20,788 nucleotides of DNA from NCBI GenBank assembly GCA_030605745.1, contig JAUWHT010000339.1:1-20788 (forward strand), given 5' to 3'. This document shows positions 1 through 6,310 of the stretch, in pieces (the first letter of the stretch is position 1; each line of letters opens with the position of its first letter). The position numbers and the translations under genes are program-made. The notes under the pieces are model-generated. The model saw nothing but the letters and a program-made list of their open reading frames with translations. It was not told where the DNA came from and ran no database searches. Source of the DNA: Pirellulales bacterium (GTDB taxonomy: Bacteria > Planctomycetota > Planctomycetia > Pirellulales > Thermoguttaceae).

Positions 1-64
1 CGGCGAGCCACGCAAATACCAGAGCCCCGCCCACCGACTTAACCAGAAGCAATACCACCCACAT
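1..64 (-). CDS. N-terminal fragment of a putative membrane protein (partial)
   Basis: On the minus strand an ATG at 64-62 opens a frame that stays open to the window edge and reads MWVVLLLVKSVGGALVFAWL. Apart from one Lys it is almost wholly hydrophobic, as expected for a signal anchor or first transmembrane helix. A purine stretch (GAAGG) lies about 12 to 16 bases upstream, which is far for a ribosome binding site. Only about 21 residues are visible, so no family can be named. The frame could be chance, because 64 bases without a stop is weak evidence; the hydrophobic run right after an ATG is the main support. Confidence 0.35.
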   Translation of the reverse strand, partial: MWVVLLLVKSVGGALVFAWLA

Positions 65-136
65 TGGCTACACAACCTTCGGGTCTGTGCCTCCCTTGCA
101 GGCGGCGGACCGTACACATAGAAAACGTTAGAGTCA

Positions 137-228
137 GCAAATTGCAAATTGACCATTGCAAATTGCAAAATCATCATCTTCCACCAGCCAATTTGCAATT
201 CTCAATTGGCAATTTGCAATTTGCAATC
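137..228. repeat. AT-rich palindromic repeat built on the core CAAATTGCAAATT
   Basis: The left half (about 138-171) has two copies of GCAAATTGCAAA-like sequence. The right half (about 187-228) carries the reverse complement (GCAATTTGCAATTTGCAAT). The halves are separated by about 15 bases, so the unit could fold into an imperfect hairpin or cruciform. It is much richer in A and T than the surroundings. It looks like an interspersed intergenic repeat, not a regulatory site of one gene; that reading is inference. Confidence 0.6.
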
Positions 229-372
229 TCCTGGTCTTCTCCGTGGCCTCGTGAACGGTTACCTATAATGGATGTTCCCTCAATTGGCGACATGGTGATG
301 TTTGGGAATTTTCTGGTGTTTGTAGGGTGGGGGCGATTCGACGCGCGGCGATGGTAGGGGCCAGACAGCCGC

Positions 373-401
373 TTCCCATGCCGTGGCGGGCGCGGTATAA
401 T
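373..401 (+). promoter_or_regulatory. Candidate sigma-70-type promoter of the DUF4058 gene
   Basis: A perfect TATAAT lies at 396-401, with a weak -35 box (TTCCCA, 373-378) 17 bases upstream. Transcription would begin near 408, leaving a leader of about 25 bases that contains the AGGAG ribosome binding site at 421-425. The -10 box is convincing; the -35 box is not. Confidence 0.4.
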
Positions 402-432
402 TGGATACTCTACTTTGGCTAGGAGTGAACCC

Positions 433-1218
433 ATGCCATCGGTTTTTCCTGGAATAGACCCGTACATCGAGGGGCAGGAATGGGAGGATTTCCACCACCG
501 TTTCATTGACGATATGTCTACCGCCTTGGTTGCGCAGGTGCGGCCGCGCTATGCCGTGCGCGTGGAAAAGCGGGTTTACGTCGAGCACCAAATCGAAGAG
601 TTGTCCAGGCACATTCGGTCCGACGTGACTGTGGTGACCGACCAGCCCGGCATATCGGGTGGAGAGGATATCGCCGGTGCGGGGGCAGCGGTCGCAATCT
701 CCGTCGCCCCCACCCTGCTAAGCGTGCCGGTGCCTGAGGAGCAGCGTGAGAGCTTCCTTACGATCCGGCTCCGCGAGACGAAGGAAGTGGTTACGGTGAT
801 CGAGGTCCTTTCCCCGGCGAACAAGCGGCCCGGCAGCGACGGGCGCCGCGAGTACCTCATCAAGCGCGATGCGGTGCTCGGCAGCCCCACGCACCTGGTC
901 GAATTGGACCTGCTGCGCGGCGGCCGGCGCCTGCCCACCAACGAGCCGCTGCCGCCGGGCGATTATTACGCGCTTGTCTGTCGCGGCCAGCGCCGGCCGC
1001 AGGTCGAGGTCTATGCCTGGTCGCTCCGCCAGCCGCTGCCGCGGATACCGGTGCCGCTGGCCGGCAGCGATCCCGACGCTACGGTCCAGTTGCAAGCCAT
1101 CTTCACGTCGGTATATGACAGGGCGGGGTACGACTATTCGCTTGACTATCGCGCGGCAATCGAGCCCTCATTGGCGGAGCACGATGCGGCTTGGGCACGG
1201 GGCTTGCTCGGTGCGTAG
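433..1218 (+). CDS. DUF4058 family protein
   Basis: A 261-residue cytoplasmic protein of unknown function. It opens with MPSVFPGIDPYIEG, the N-terminal signature I associate with DUF4058, followed by a charged helical segment and a core strand VVTVIEVLSPANKRPG (about 119-134) and HLVELDLLRGG (about 154-164). The ATG at 433 is preferred over an in-frame TTG at 415, because AGGAG at 421-425 sits seven bases before it and the family signature starts there. The order Glu124, Lys131, Glu158, Asp160 resembles restriction-nuclease-like folds such as Uma2/DUF820 proteins, but no nuclease activity is shown for it here. The next gene, on the opposite strand, converges on it, so it is probably transcribed alone. 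No signal peptide or membrane segment is seen. Confidence 0.82.
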   Translation: MPSVFPGIDPYIEGQEWEDFHHRFIDDMSTALVAQVRPRYAVRVEKRVYVEHQIEELSRHIRSDVTVVTDQPGISGGEDIAGAGAAVAISVAPTLLSVPVPEEQRESFLTIRLRETKEVVTVIEVLSPANKRPGSDGRREYLIKRDAVLGSPTHLVELDLLRGGRRLPTNEPLPPGDYYALVCRGQRRPQVEVYAWSLRQPLPRIPVPLAGSDPDATVQLQAIFTSVYDRAGYDYSLDYRAAIEPSLAEHDAAWARGLLGA

Positions 1219-1288
1219 GCTCATCTGGCACAATTCTTGATCTTGAAATTCGTGGCCTAAATGGTATATTCGATCATGTTCATCTGGC

Positions 1289-1366
1289 TGAAGCATACGG
1301 CCGTCCACGGCGGTCGACGGGAATTGTTGGGCCGGTGAAGCATACGTCCATAAACACCAACAATTC
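1289..1366. repeat. Direct repeat plus 10-bp inverted repeat between convergent genes
   Basis: The 11-mer TGAAGCATACG occurs at 1289-1299 and again at 1336-1346. A perfect 10-bp inverted repeat, GAATTGTTGG (1321-1330) and CCAACAATTC (1357-1366), encloses the second copy. It lies between the 3' ends of two convergent genes, where a bidirectional terminator would be useful, but there is no T tract after either arm, so a terminator role is not supported. Confidence 0.45.
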
Positions 1367-1431
1367 ATAAAACCCCGGGAAAACACCACTTGCAGGTGAA
1401 CGTACATCTAACACGATCGTGAGTAAACGAA

Positions 1432-2133
1432 CTATTTCATCTTCTCGAATCGCAGCACGTAGTGGATCTTCATCGGGTCCAGTTCGTCGATGAACTTGAA
1501 GCTGGCTTGGGTGACTTCCTTGATGACGGTTTTCTTATCGGCCCTGACGTGGCCGAAGACCCACTCGGGGCTGACGCCCTTTTCTTTCTTGTAGTCGACG
1601 ATAACCAGCCGGCCGCCGGGGCGGACTGCCCGGTAGATCGAGTCGATCATCTTGTAGGGGTACTCGAAGTGGTGGTACGTGTCGCAGAGGAAGGCTACGT
1701 CGATCGAGTCGGGCGGCAACTCGGCGGAAGTCTCCTTGCAGAGCACGCACTCCACGTTCTCAATACCCTTTTCCCGGCAGGTCTTCTGGATGTACTCGAC
1801 GAACGGTCGGGTGATGTCCACTGCGTAGACTTTCCCGCCGGGTGCGACCTTCCGGGCGAACGGCCGGGTGTGCAGGCCGGTTCCGGCGCCGATGTCGGCG
1901 ACGGTCATACCCGGCTTCAGGCGGCAGGCGGCGACGATATCGTCGCTGTGTTGGACGACGTCGCGGCTCGCACGCTCGTAGCTCTTGGCGGTTTGCTCGG
2001 CGTCGGGGTTCTTGTACGATTTGTTCACACCCGGGCTGAGGCTTTGCTCCTGCGCCAAGGCCGCAGTGGCCAAGGCAACCGGAAGCGCGAGTCCGAGAGA
2101 CAACAGAAGCAGAGTACATCGAAGAGCTTTCAT
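1432..2133 (-). CDS. Class I SAM-dependent methyltransferase with an N-terminal signal peptide
   Basis: A 233-residue protein predicted to methylate an unknown substrate using S-adenosylmethionine. The SAM-binding motif I is VADIGAGTGLHTRPFA (about residues 79-94), followed by the acidic strand end YAVDIT and the later segments DVAFLCDTYHHFEYP and RPGGRLVIVDY, all typical of class I Rossmann methyltransferases. Residues 1-29 form a clear signal peptide: Met-Lys, a long Leu/Ala core and an ALA-type cleavage site before QEQS. The ATG at 2133 is chosen over an in-frame GTG at 2145 because AGAGGTG lies nine bases upstream and the GTG falls inside that binding site. An exported SAM enzyme is odd, because SAM is not normally thought to be available outside the cytoplasm. 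The fold assignment is firm; substrate and true location are unknown. Confidence 0.85.
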   Translation of the reverse strand: MKALRCTLLLLSLGLALPVALATAALAQEQSLSPGVNKSYKNPDAEQTAKSYERASRDVVQHSDDIVAACRLKPGMTVADIGAGTGLHTRPFARKVAPGGKVYAVDITRPFVEYIQKTCREKGIENVECVLCKETSAELPPDSIDVAFLCDTYHHFEYPYKMIDSIYRAVRPGGRLVIVDYKKEKGVSPEWVFGHVRADKKTVIKEVTQASFKFIDELDPMKIHYVLRFEKMK

Positions 2134-2156
2134 GGGAATGGACACCTCTATCCAGG

Positions 2157-2322
2157 ATTTCTCACCAGAAAATCCACCACGGAGGCACGGAGGACACGGA
2201 GAAACGGTTTTGATTAGAGTTTTGATAGCTTACGTCAGACATCAAAGTGTTTTCAACAACATCATTGAAAAGCCTAGCCTTTCAATAATCTCCGTGTCCT
2301 CCGTGCCTCCGTGGTGAGAAAT
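2157..2322. repeat. MITE-like inverted-repeat element (CACCACGGAGGCACGG type)
   Basis: A perfect 28-bp inverted repeat has arms at 2175-2202 and 2289-2316, starting CACCACGGAGGCACGGAGG on the left. A further ATTTCTCACC / GGTGAGAAAT pair lies at the outer edges (about 2157-2166 and 2313-2322). The 86 bases between the arms are markedly AT-rich compared with the flanks. It fills the gap between the SufB/D gene (3' end) and the methyltransferase gene (5' end), so any methyltransferase promoter must lie in or next to it. No open frame is enclosed, so it is non-autonomous if mobile. Confidence 0.7.
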
Positions 2323-2327
2323 TCATG

Positions 2328-3317
2328 CTATACTTGGATTTCGCGCAGGCTGGATTCCGGTGCGGCGATCGACGACGGCCCGCCGAGCAACCCCTGGATG
2401 ATCAGGTCCACGGCCTGGTCTTCGTTGAGTCCCCGGCTCATCAGGGTTTCCAACTGTTTGGAATTGACGCTGCCGATGGCCGCTTCGTGGGTGACGTGTG
2501 CCTTGGGGTGGTTGACCTCGACGATCGGCACGGCCTTGGCCACGGCATTGTCCTGAACGATCTCCTTGCAGTCGACGTGTCCCCGCGCGTACGCAGCACT
2601 GGCAACCAGGGTATTGTAGACCACTGCCCGGGCCGAATCGCGCAGTGCGATGTTGCTGGTCAGCACACCCCGGGCGTACTGGCCGACCAGGCGGGCCGTT
2701 TCCCTGATGGAAACGCGGTCGTCGCCGGCGCCGCTGATGCGAGCGGTGACCTCGGAGACGCTGTGTGCCTGGCCGGTGACCTCCAAGTCGATGTCGATTT
2801 CTCCCACCCGGCCGCGGATCAGCTCGAAATCGGTCTGGTACCGGGCGCCCTCGCCCACCTGCACCTTCGAGCGGGGCACCACCACAACCCCGCCGTCGGC
2901 ACCGTGGATGTGTCGCTCGAGGTAGGCGTACTGGGCCCCCTCGCCGATGGTCAACATGGCATCCATCTCATGGCGGATTTGCCGGGCGTTGGGAAAAACG
3001 CAATGGGCGACAATAGCGGCCCGGGCGCGCGGCTCGATCTCGACCTCCAGCACGATCTGTTGCAGTCCGTCGGGGGGAATCATGCCGAAACAAACCTGGA
3101 TCGGCTTCTCGATCAGCGTGCCCTCGGTTACCAGGATCTTTGCCTCGATCCCGTTTTCTCGCTCCGTCGCATCGACTTCCAACCCCGGCACCAGGTGTAC
3201 CCCGAGCACGCGGTTATGGTGGACCTCGATCCGTGCCACGTCCACCTGGCCGCGGAGGCCGTGCGGCTGGACGCCGATCGACTCATACAAGGCCGCAAGC
3301 AGGCCGCTATCCGACAT
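2328..3317 (-). CDS. SufB/SufD family iron-sulfur cluster assembly scaffold
   Basis: A 329-residue SufB/SufD-type beta-helix protein that would pair with the adjacent SufC ATPase to build Fe-S clusters in the cytoplasm. The C-terminal family signature is clear: HVDCKEIVQDN (about 247-257), VEVNHPKAHVTHEAAIGSV (about 267-284) and the helical tail QLETLMSRGLNEDQAVDLII. By alignment from memory, Cys250, His277 and Glu278 match E. coli SufB Cys405, His433 and Glu434. It is shorter than E. coli SufB (about 495 residues), lacking most of the N-terminal region. The ATG at 3317 is preferred over an in-frame TTG at 3332 because GGAGGA lies just upstream; it overlaps the SufC stop by 11 bases, implying coupled translation. 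No second SufB/D gene, SufS, SufU or SufE is in the window. It may correspond to the SmsB partner of reduced SUF-like systems. Confidence 0.85.
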   Translation of the reverse strand: MSDSGLLAALYESIGVQPHGLRGQVDVARIEVHHNRVLGVHLVPGLEVDATERENGIEAKILVTEGTLIEKPIQVCFGMIPPDGLQQIVLEVEIEPRARAAIVAHCVFPNARQIRHEMDAMLTIGEGAQYAYLERHIHGADGGVVVVPRSKVQVGEGARYQTDFELIRGRVGEIDIDLEVTGQAHSVSEVTARISGAGDDRVSIRETARLVGQYARGVLTSNIALRDSARAVVYNTLVASAAYARGHVDCKEIVQDNAVAKAVPIVEVNHPKAHVTHEAAIGSVNSKQLETLMSRGLNEDQAVDLIIQGLLGGPSSIAAPESSLREIQV

Positions 3318-4053
3318 TCGCGTCCTCCGCAAGACGGACCACCGGATCCAAGTGGTCGCACGGAACGCACTTCTTCTCGAAGTAGTAGGCGATCCGGTCG
3401 ACCGATCCCTTGTCCACCATCCGGCCGCAGCAGAGCAGCAGCGCGTGTTCGGCCTGTCGGAGCACGGCCAGGCTGTGGGTGATCGCGAGAACCGTGGCCT
3501 GTTTCTGTTTGAAGATTTTCAGGGCCTGGAAGATGCGATCGAGCGCCTCGACGTCGATGCCGCTATCGGGTTCGTCCATCAGGACCAGTTTTGGTTCCAT
3601 TGCCAGGATACTAGCCAGTTCGACGCGTTTTCGTTCGCCTCCGGAGAGTGTCTTATCGACGGCCCGGTCGATGTACTTGCCGGGTTCCAGGCCCACCTGG
3701 TCGAGCGCTTCGCGGATTTTGTCGTCGCTTTTGTCTTTAGCCGCGGCCCTGATGAAGGCCCGGACCGAGAGCCCTTCAAACCGGGCCGGCTCCTGCCAGG
3801 CCAGCGTGATGCCGCGTCGGGCACGCTGGTCGACGGAAAGCCCTCGCAGCGACTCGCCCTGGAAGAGCACGTCGCCCTCGAAATCGTTGTACCCGGAAAG
3901 TCCCATAATCACGTTAGCCGTAGTCGATTTGCCGGCCCCGTTCGGGCCGATCAGCGCGTGGATGTGTCCTTCCCGGACATCCAGCGAGAGATGGTTCAGG
4001 ATGCGCTTGCCGCCGAGATCCAAGGTGACGTCCTTCAGTTGCAGGATATTCAT
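3307..4053 (-). CDS. sufC: SufC-type ABC ATPase of iron-sulfur cluster assembly
   Basis: A 248-residue soluble ABC ATPase. Visible motifs are Walker A GPNGAGKS (36-43), Q-loop WQEP (86-89), ABC signature LSGGE (136-140), Walker B LVLMDEPDSGID (156-167) and the switch histidine in ITHS (His193). The sequence DEPDSGID and the size of about 248 residues fit SufC, which energises the SufB/SufD scaffold. The ATG at 4053 follows GAGGGA with a seven-base spacer. The next gene downstream is the SufB/D scaffold, overlapping by 11 bases; the gene upstream is rplU. The C-terminus carries a CxxC pair (Cys229, Cys232 in KKCVPCDHLDP) that I do not recall from E. coli SufC, and it might bind metal. Family assignment is secure; an SmsC-type label is also possible. 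Confidence 0.9.
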   Translation of the reverse strand: MNILQLKDVTLDLGGKRILNHLSLDVREGHIHALIGPNGAGKSTTANVIMGLSGYNDFEGDVLFQGESLRGLSVDQRARRGITLAWQEPARFEGLSVRAFIRAAAKDKSDDKIREALDQVGLEPGKYIDRAVDKTLSGGERKRVELASILAMEPKLVLMDEPDSGIDVEALDRIFQALKIFKQKQATVLAITHSLAVLRQAEHALLLCCGRMVDKGSVDRIAYYFEKKCVPCDHLDPVVRLAEDANVG

Positions 4054-4069
4054 GGGTGCATCCCTCTTT

Positions 4070-4146
4070 GTTTAGCCCCGGCGTCCACGCCGGAAAATCA
4101 CGTGTCCACGCCGGGAAATCACGCCGCGTGGACGCGGCGGCTAAAC
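4070..4146. repeat. GTTTAGCC-type palindromic repeat overlapping the rplU stop codon
   Basis: GTTTAGCC at 4070-4077 opens an imperfect inverted repeat that closes with GGCGGCTAAAC at 4136-4146. Between them are GC-rich GCGTCCACGCCGG and CCGCGTGGACGCGG half-palindromes separated by AAAATCACG and GAAATCACG spacers. It occupies the gap between rplU and sufC. Its right edge runs into rplU: the stop codon TAG (complement of 4141-4143) is part of the repeat's TTTAGCC end. Confidence 0.65.
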
Positions 4147-4461
4147 GTCAGCGAGTTCGATCTCGTTGATCATCACCCGGGTGTAGAGTTGGCGGTGGCC
4201 GGTCTTGCGGCGTGAATTCTTTCGCCGGCGGATCTTTTGCACCACGAGTTTGGGGCCCTGGGCGACCGAAAGCACCTCGGCGGTCACGGTGGCCGACTCC
4301 AGGGTCGGCCGCCCGACCTCCAGCCCGTGCTGGTCGCGATAGGCCAGCACCTGGTCGAACGTCAACTCGTCGCCGGCGGACACCTCGCGGTAATCCACGT
4401 CGAGTTGCTGGCCTTCTTCCACTTTGAACTGGCGTCCGCCGTCCTGGATGATTGCGTACAT
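4141..4461 (-). CDS. rplU: 50S ribosomal protein L21
   Basis: A 106-residue protein of the large ribosomal subunit, where L21 binds 23S rRNA. It starts MYAIIQDGGRQFKVEEGQQL, the classic L21 opening, and ends with a basic segment KIRRRKNSRRKTGHRQLYT followed by an acidic tail. Length is normal for the family (about 100-105). The ATG at 4461 follows AGGA with a six-base spacer. The gene upstream is the RNase E/G gene, a common neighbour. The usual downstream partner rpmA (L27) is missing; sufC follows instead. Its stop codon lies inside a GTTTAGCC-type repeat, and a second, perfect copy of that repeat family sits in its upstream region. Confidence 0.95.
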   Translation of the reverse strand: MYAIIQDGGRQFKVEEGQQLDVDYREVSAGDELTFDQVLAYRDQHGLEVGRPTLESATVTAEVLSVAQGPKLVVQKIRRRKNSRRKTGHRQLYTRVMINEIELADV

Positions 4462-4492
4462 GATGGATCCTGTGTTGACGTTTCCAATAATC

Positions 4493-4576
4493 GTTTAGCC
4501 GCCGGGCTTGCCCGGCGCGTTTGCGTTCGAGCGTATTGACACCGACCAACGCGCCGGGCAAGCCCGGCGGCTAAAC
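4493..4576. repeat. GTTTAGCC-type palindrome with perfect 29-bp arms
   Basis: The arms at 4493-4521 and 4548-4576 are exact reverse complements over 29 bases, beginning GTTTAGCCGCCGGGCTTGCC, with a 26-base loop. If transcribed from either strand this makes a very stable GC-rich hairpin. It lies between the RNase E/G stop and the rplU start, so it would fall in the rng-rplU intercistronic RNA or the rplU leader. The same GTTTAGCC ends occur at 4070-4146 and, in half form, near 7000-7060. Confidence 0.85.
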
Positions 4577-4605
4577 GGCAGATCAGTTGAACCGAGCGTT
4601 GTAGT

Positions 4606-4637
4606 ACTAACAGCCTAACAGTCTAACAGCCTAAGTC
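4606..4637. repeat. Short tandem repeat, 8-bp unit CTAACAG plus one variable base
   Basis: Four near-identical 8-bp units lie head to tail: ACTAACAG, CCTAACAG, TCTAACAG and CCTAAGTC. The array sits just downstream of the RNase E/G stop codon. There is no obvious function; it resembles other low-complexity repeats found in the gaps of this window. Confidence 0.65.
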
Positions 4638-4642
4638 TAGAC

Positions 4643-6271
4643 CTATGGTTTGGGGAATTTCACTTCCCGGTCCTCGGCGTCGTGGCACTGGACGACCAGG
4701 TGTTCGGGCGGAACTCCTTTGGCTTCAAGGACTTGCACCGTCAATTTGCAGTCGTCTTCCAGTCGAGCGAGCGCGTGGCGTTTGCGGTTATTCAGGTAAT
4801 CGGCCACCTCGCCGGCCACGGTGACGGTCACCCGGGCAACCTGGGGGCGTTGGCCGACGAGGATCAGCAACCGGATGACTTCTATGGCCATGCTTTCGGG
4901 TGTTTTGACCAGGCCGCTGCCGCGGCAGCAGGGACAGTCGGCGAAGACGCTCCGTTTGAGGCTGGGGCGGATGCGTTGTCGGGTCATTTCGACCAGTCCG
5001 AAGGGACTGGTCCGCAGTATTTTGGTTCGAGCCCGATCGCGTCGCACCGCATCGCGCAGTGCCCGCTCCACACCCCGGCGGTGTTTCTCCTTGCGCATGT
5101 CGATGAAATCGTTGACGACCACGCCGCCGAGGTCGCGGAGCCGGATTTGTCTGGCGATTTCCTTGGCGGCCAGCAGGTTCATCTGATAGGCCGTTTCTTC
5201 GGCCGAGTCCTCGGCCCGGAAGCTGCCGCTGTTGACGTCGATGGCCACCAGGGCCTCGGTCTGGTCGATGACGATCGACCCGCCGGCCTTAAGCGACACC
5301 TCGCGTTGGTACATCTTAGCGATTTCGTCGTCAAGATGGTACTTGTGAAACAGCGGTTCCTTGCCTTCGACAAGTTGCAGGCGGTTGGCGTATCGGGGCA
5401 TGACCAGTTGCAGGAATTCTTTTGCCCGCTCGTAGGCCGACGGCTCGTCGATGTAGATCGTGTCGACATCACCGGTGAAGATATCGCGAATGGTGCGGAT
5501 GATCATGTCGCTCTCTTCGTAGATGTCGACCGGTGCGGAGAGCTTCTTGATTCGCCGGACGATGACTTTCCACAGCCGCATCAGGTAGGCCAGGTCGCGG
5601 GAGAGTTCCCGCTTGGTGCGGTCGGTGCCGGCGGTGCGGACGATGAACCCGACGCCCTTGGGCGGGTTGAGTTCCAACATTATCGAGCGGAGTCGGCGCC
5701 GGACGTCTTCGTCCTCGATTTTCCGCGAGACACCGATCCGGCCCAGGGCCGGCATCAGCACCAGGTACCGGCCGGGGATGCTGATGTAGGTTGACAGTGT
5801 GGGCCCCTTCGTGCCAATACCCTCTTTGATCACCTGGACGAGGACTTCATCGCCGCGTCGGAGGATATCCTGGATGGGTGGCTTGAAGCGGGGGCGGCCG
5901 CCGCTGTGCCTGGGGCGCTGCCGCGGGGGCTCGTCGCCTGGGCCTTCGTCCACATCGTCGTCGACCGGCGCCTCGGCATGCTTGCCATTGCGGCGGGAGC
6001 CGGCCGGGCCACCGGGCTCGTAACCGCCCTGCCGGAAGTATTGCGGCTCCACGTCGCTGATATGCAGGAAGCCGTTCCGGCCGACGCCGAAATCGACGAA
6101 GGCCGCCTGGATGCTCGGCTCCAGGTTGACCACGACTCCCTTGTAGACATTTCCTACGTAGTTATCCTGACCGGCTCGTTCGACATAGAGTTCTTCGAGG
6201 ACCCCGTCTTCAACGATCGCAATCCGGCATTCTTCCGGCTGCGATACGTTGATCAACATCTCCTGTTTCAT
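4643..6271 (-). CDS. rng: Ribonuclease E/G family endoribonuclease
   Basis: A 542-residue RNase G-like enzyme for single-strand RNA cleavage in mRNA turnover and rRNA maturation. The N-terminal S1 domain (about 30-165) includes YVGNVYKGVVVNLEPSIQAA and FVDFGVGRNGFLHISDV. It is interrupted at about 83-130 by a low-complexity Gly/Pro/Asp/Arg insert. The catalytic domain has Asp345 in LVAIDVNSG and Asp388 in NDFIDM, matching the Mg-binding aspartates of E. coli RNase E, and a Zn-link pair Cys446/Cys449 in CPCCRGSG. There is no long degradosome tail, so it is RNase G-like in layout. The ATG at 6271 matches the family start (MKQEMLINV) although its binding site is weak; an in-frame GTG at 6307 adds 12 residues. 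It follows the DUF2344 gene by 39 bases and precedes rplU. Confidence 0.93.
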   Translation of the reverse strand: MKQEMLINVSQPEECRIAIVEDGVLEELYVERAGQDNYVGNVYKGVVVNLEPSIQAAFVDFGVGRNGFLHISDVEPQYFRQGGYEPGGPAGSRRNGKHAEAPVDDDVDEGPGDEPPRQRPRHSGGRPRFKPPIQDILRRGDEVLVQVIKEGIGTKGPTLSTYISIPGRYLVLMPALGRIGVSRKIEDEDVRRRLRSIMLELNPPKGVGFIVRTAGTDRTKRELSRDLAYLMRLWKVIVRRIKKLSAPVDIYEESDMIIRTIRDIFTGDVDTIYIDEPSAYERAKEFLQLVMPRYANRLQLVEGKEPLFHKYHLDDEIAKMYQREVSLKAGGSIVIDQTEALVAIDVNSGSFRAEDSAEETAYQMNLLAAKEIARQIRLRDLGGVVVNDFIDMRKEKHRRGVERALRDAVRRDRARTKILRTSPFGLVEMTRQRIRPSLKRSVFADCPCCRGSGLVKTPESMAIEVIRLLILVGQRPQVARVTVTVAGEVADYLNNRKRHALARLEDDCKLTVQVLEAKGVPPEHLVVQCHDAEDREVKFPKP

Positions 6272-6310
6272 ACTGTTGCTTTCTTGTTCGGCAAAATCGG
6301 CAAGCACGCA

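Larger units (their letters stand above)
65..432. other. Intergenic stretch with a repeat element
   Basis: No gene is supported between the leftward fragment and the DUF4058 gene. The stretch holds an AT-rich palindromic repeat (137-228) and, near its right end, a candidate promoter for the DUF4058 gene (373-401). Short open frames here are built from the repeat and have no family resemblance. Nothing else recognisable was seen in 229-372. Confidence 0.6.

Noticed and set aside
2325..3482. Long rightward open frame (385 codons) opposite the SufB/D and SufC genes
   Set aside because: It is the antisense shadow of two strongly recognised genes, has no ribosome binding site and reads as no known family.
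2947..4215. Rightward open frame of 422 codons across sufB/D, sufC and the repeat near 4070
   Set aside because: Antisense to conserved genes and crossing their boundary; long frames on the opposite strand are expected at high GC.
4462..4642. Ribosomal L21 leader regulatory RNA
   Set aside because: The strong hairpin at 4493-4576 belongs to a repeat family found elsewhere in the window, so it cannot be taken as a dedicated L21-binding leader.
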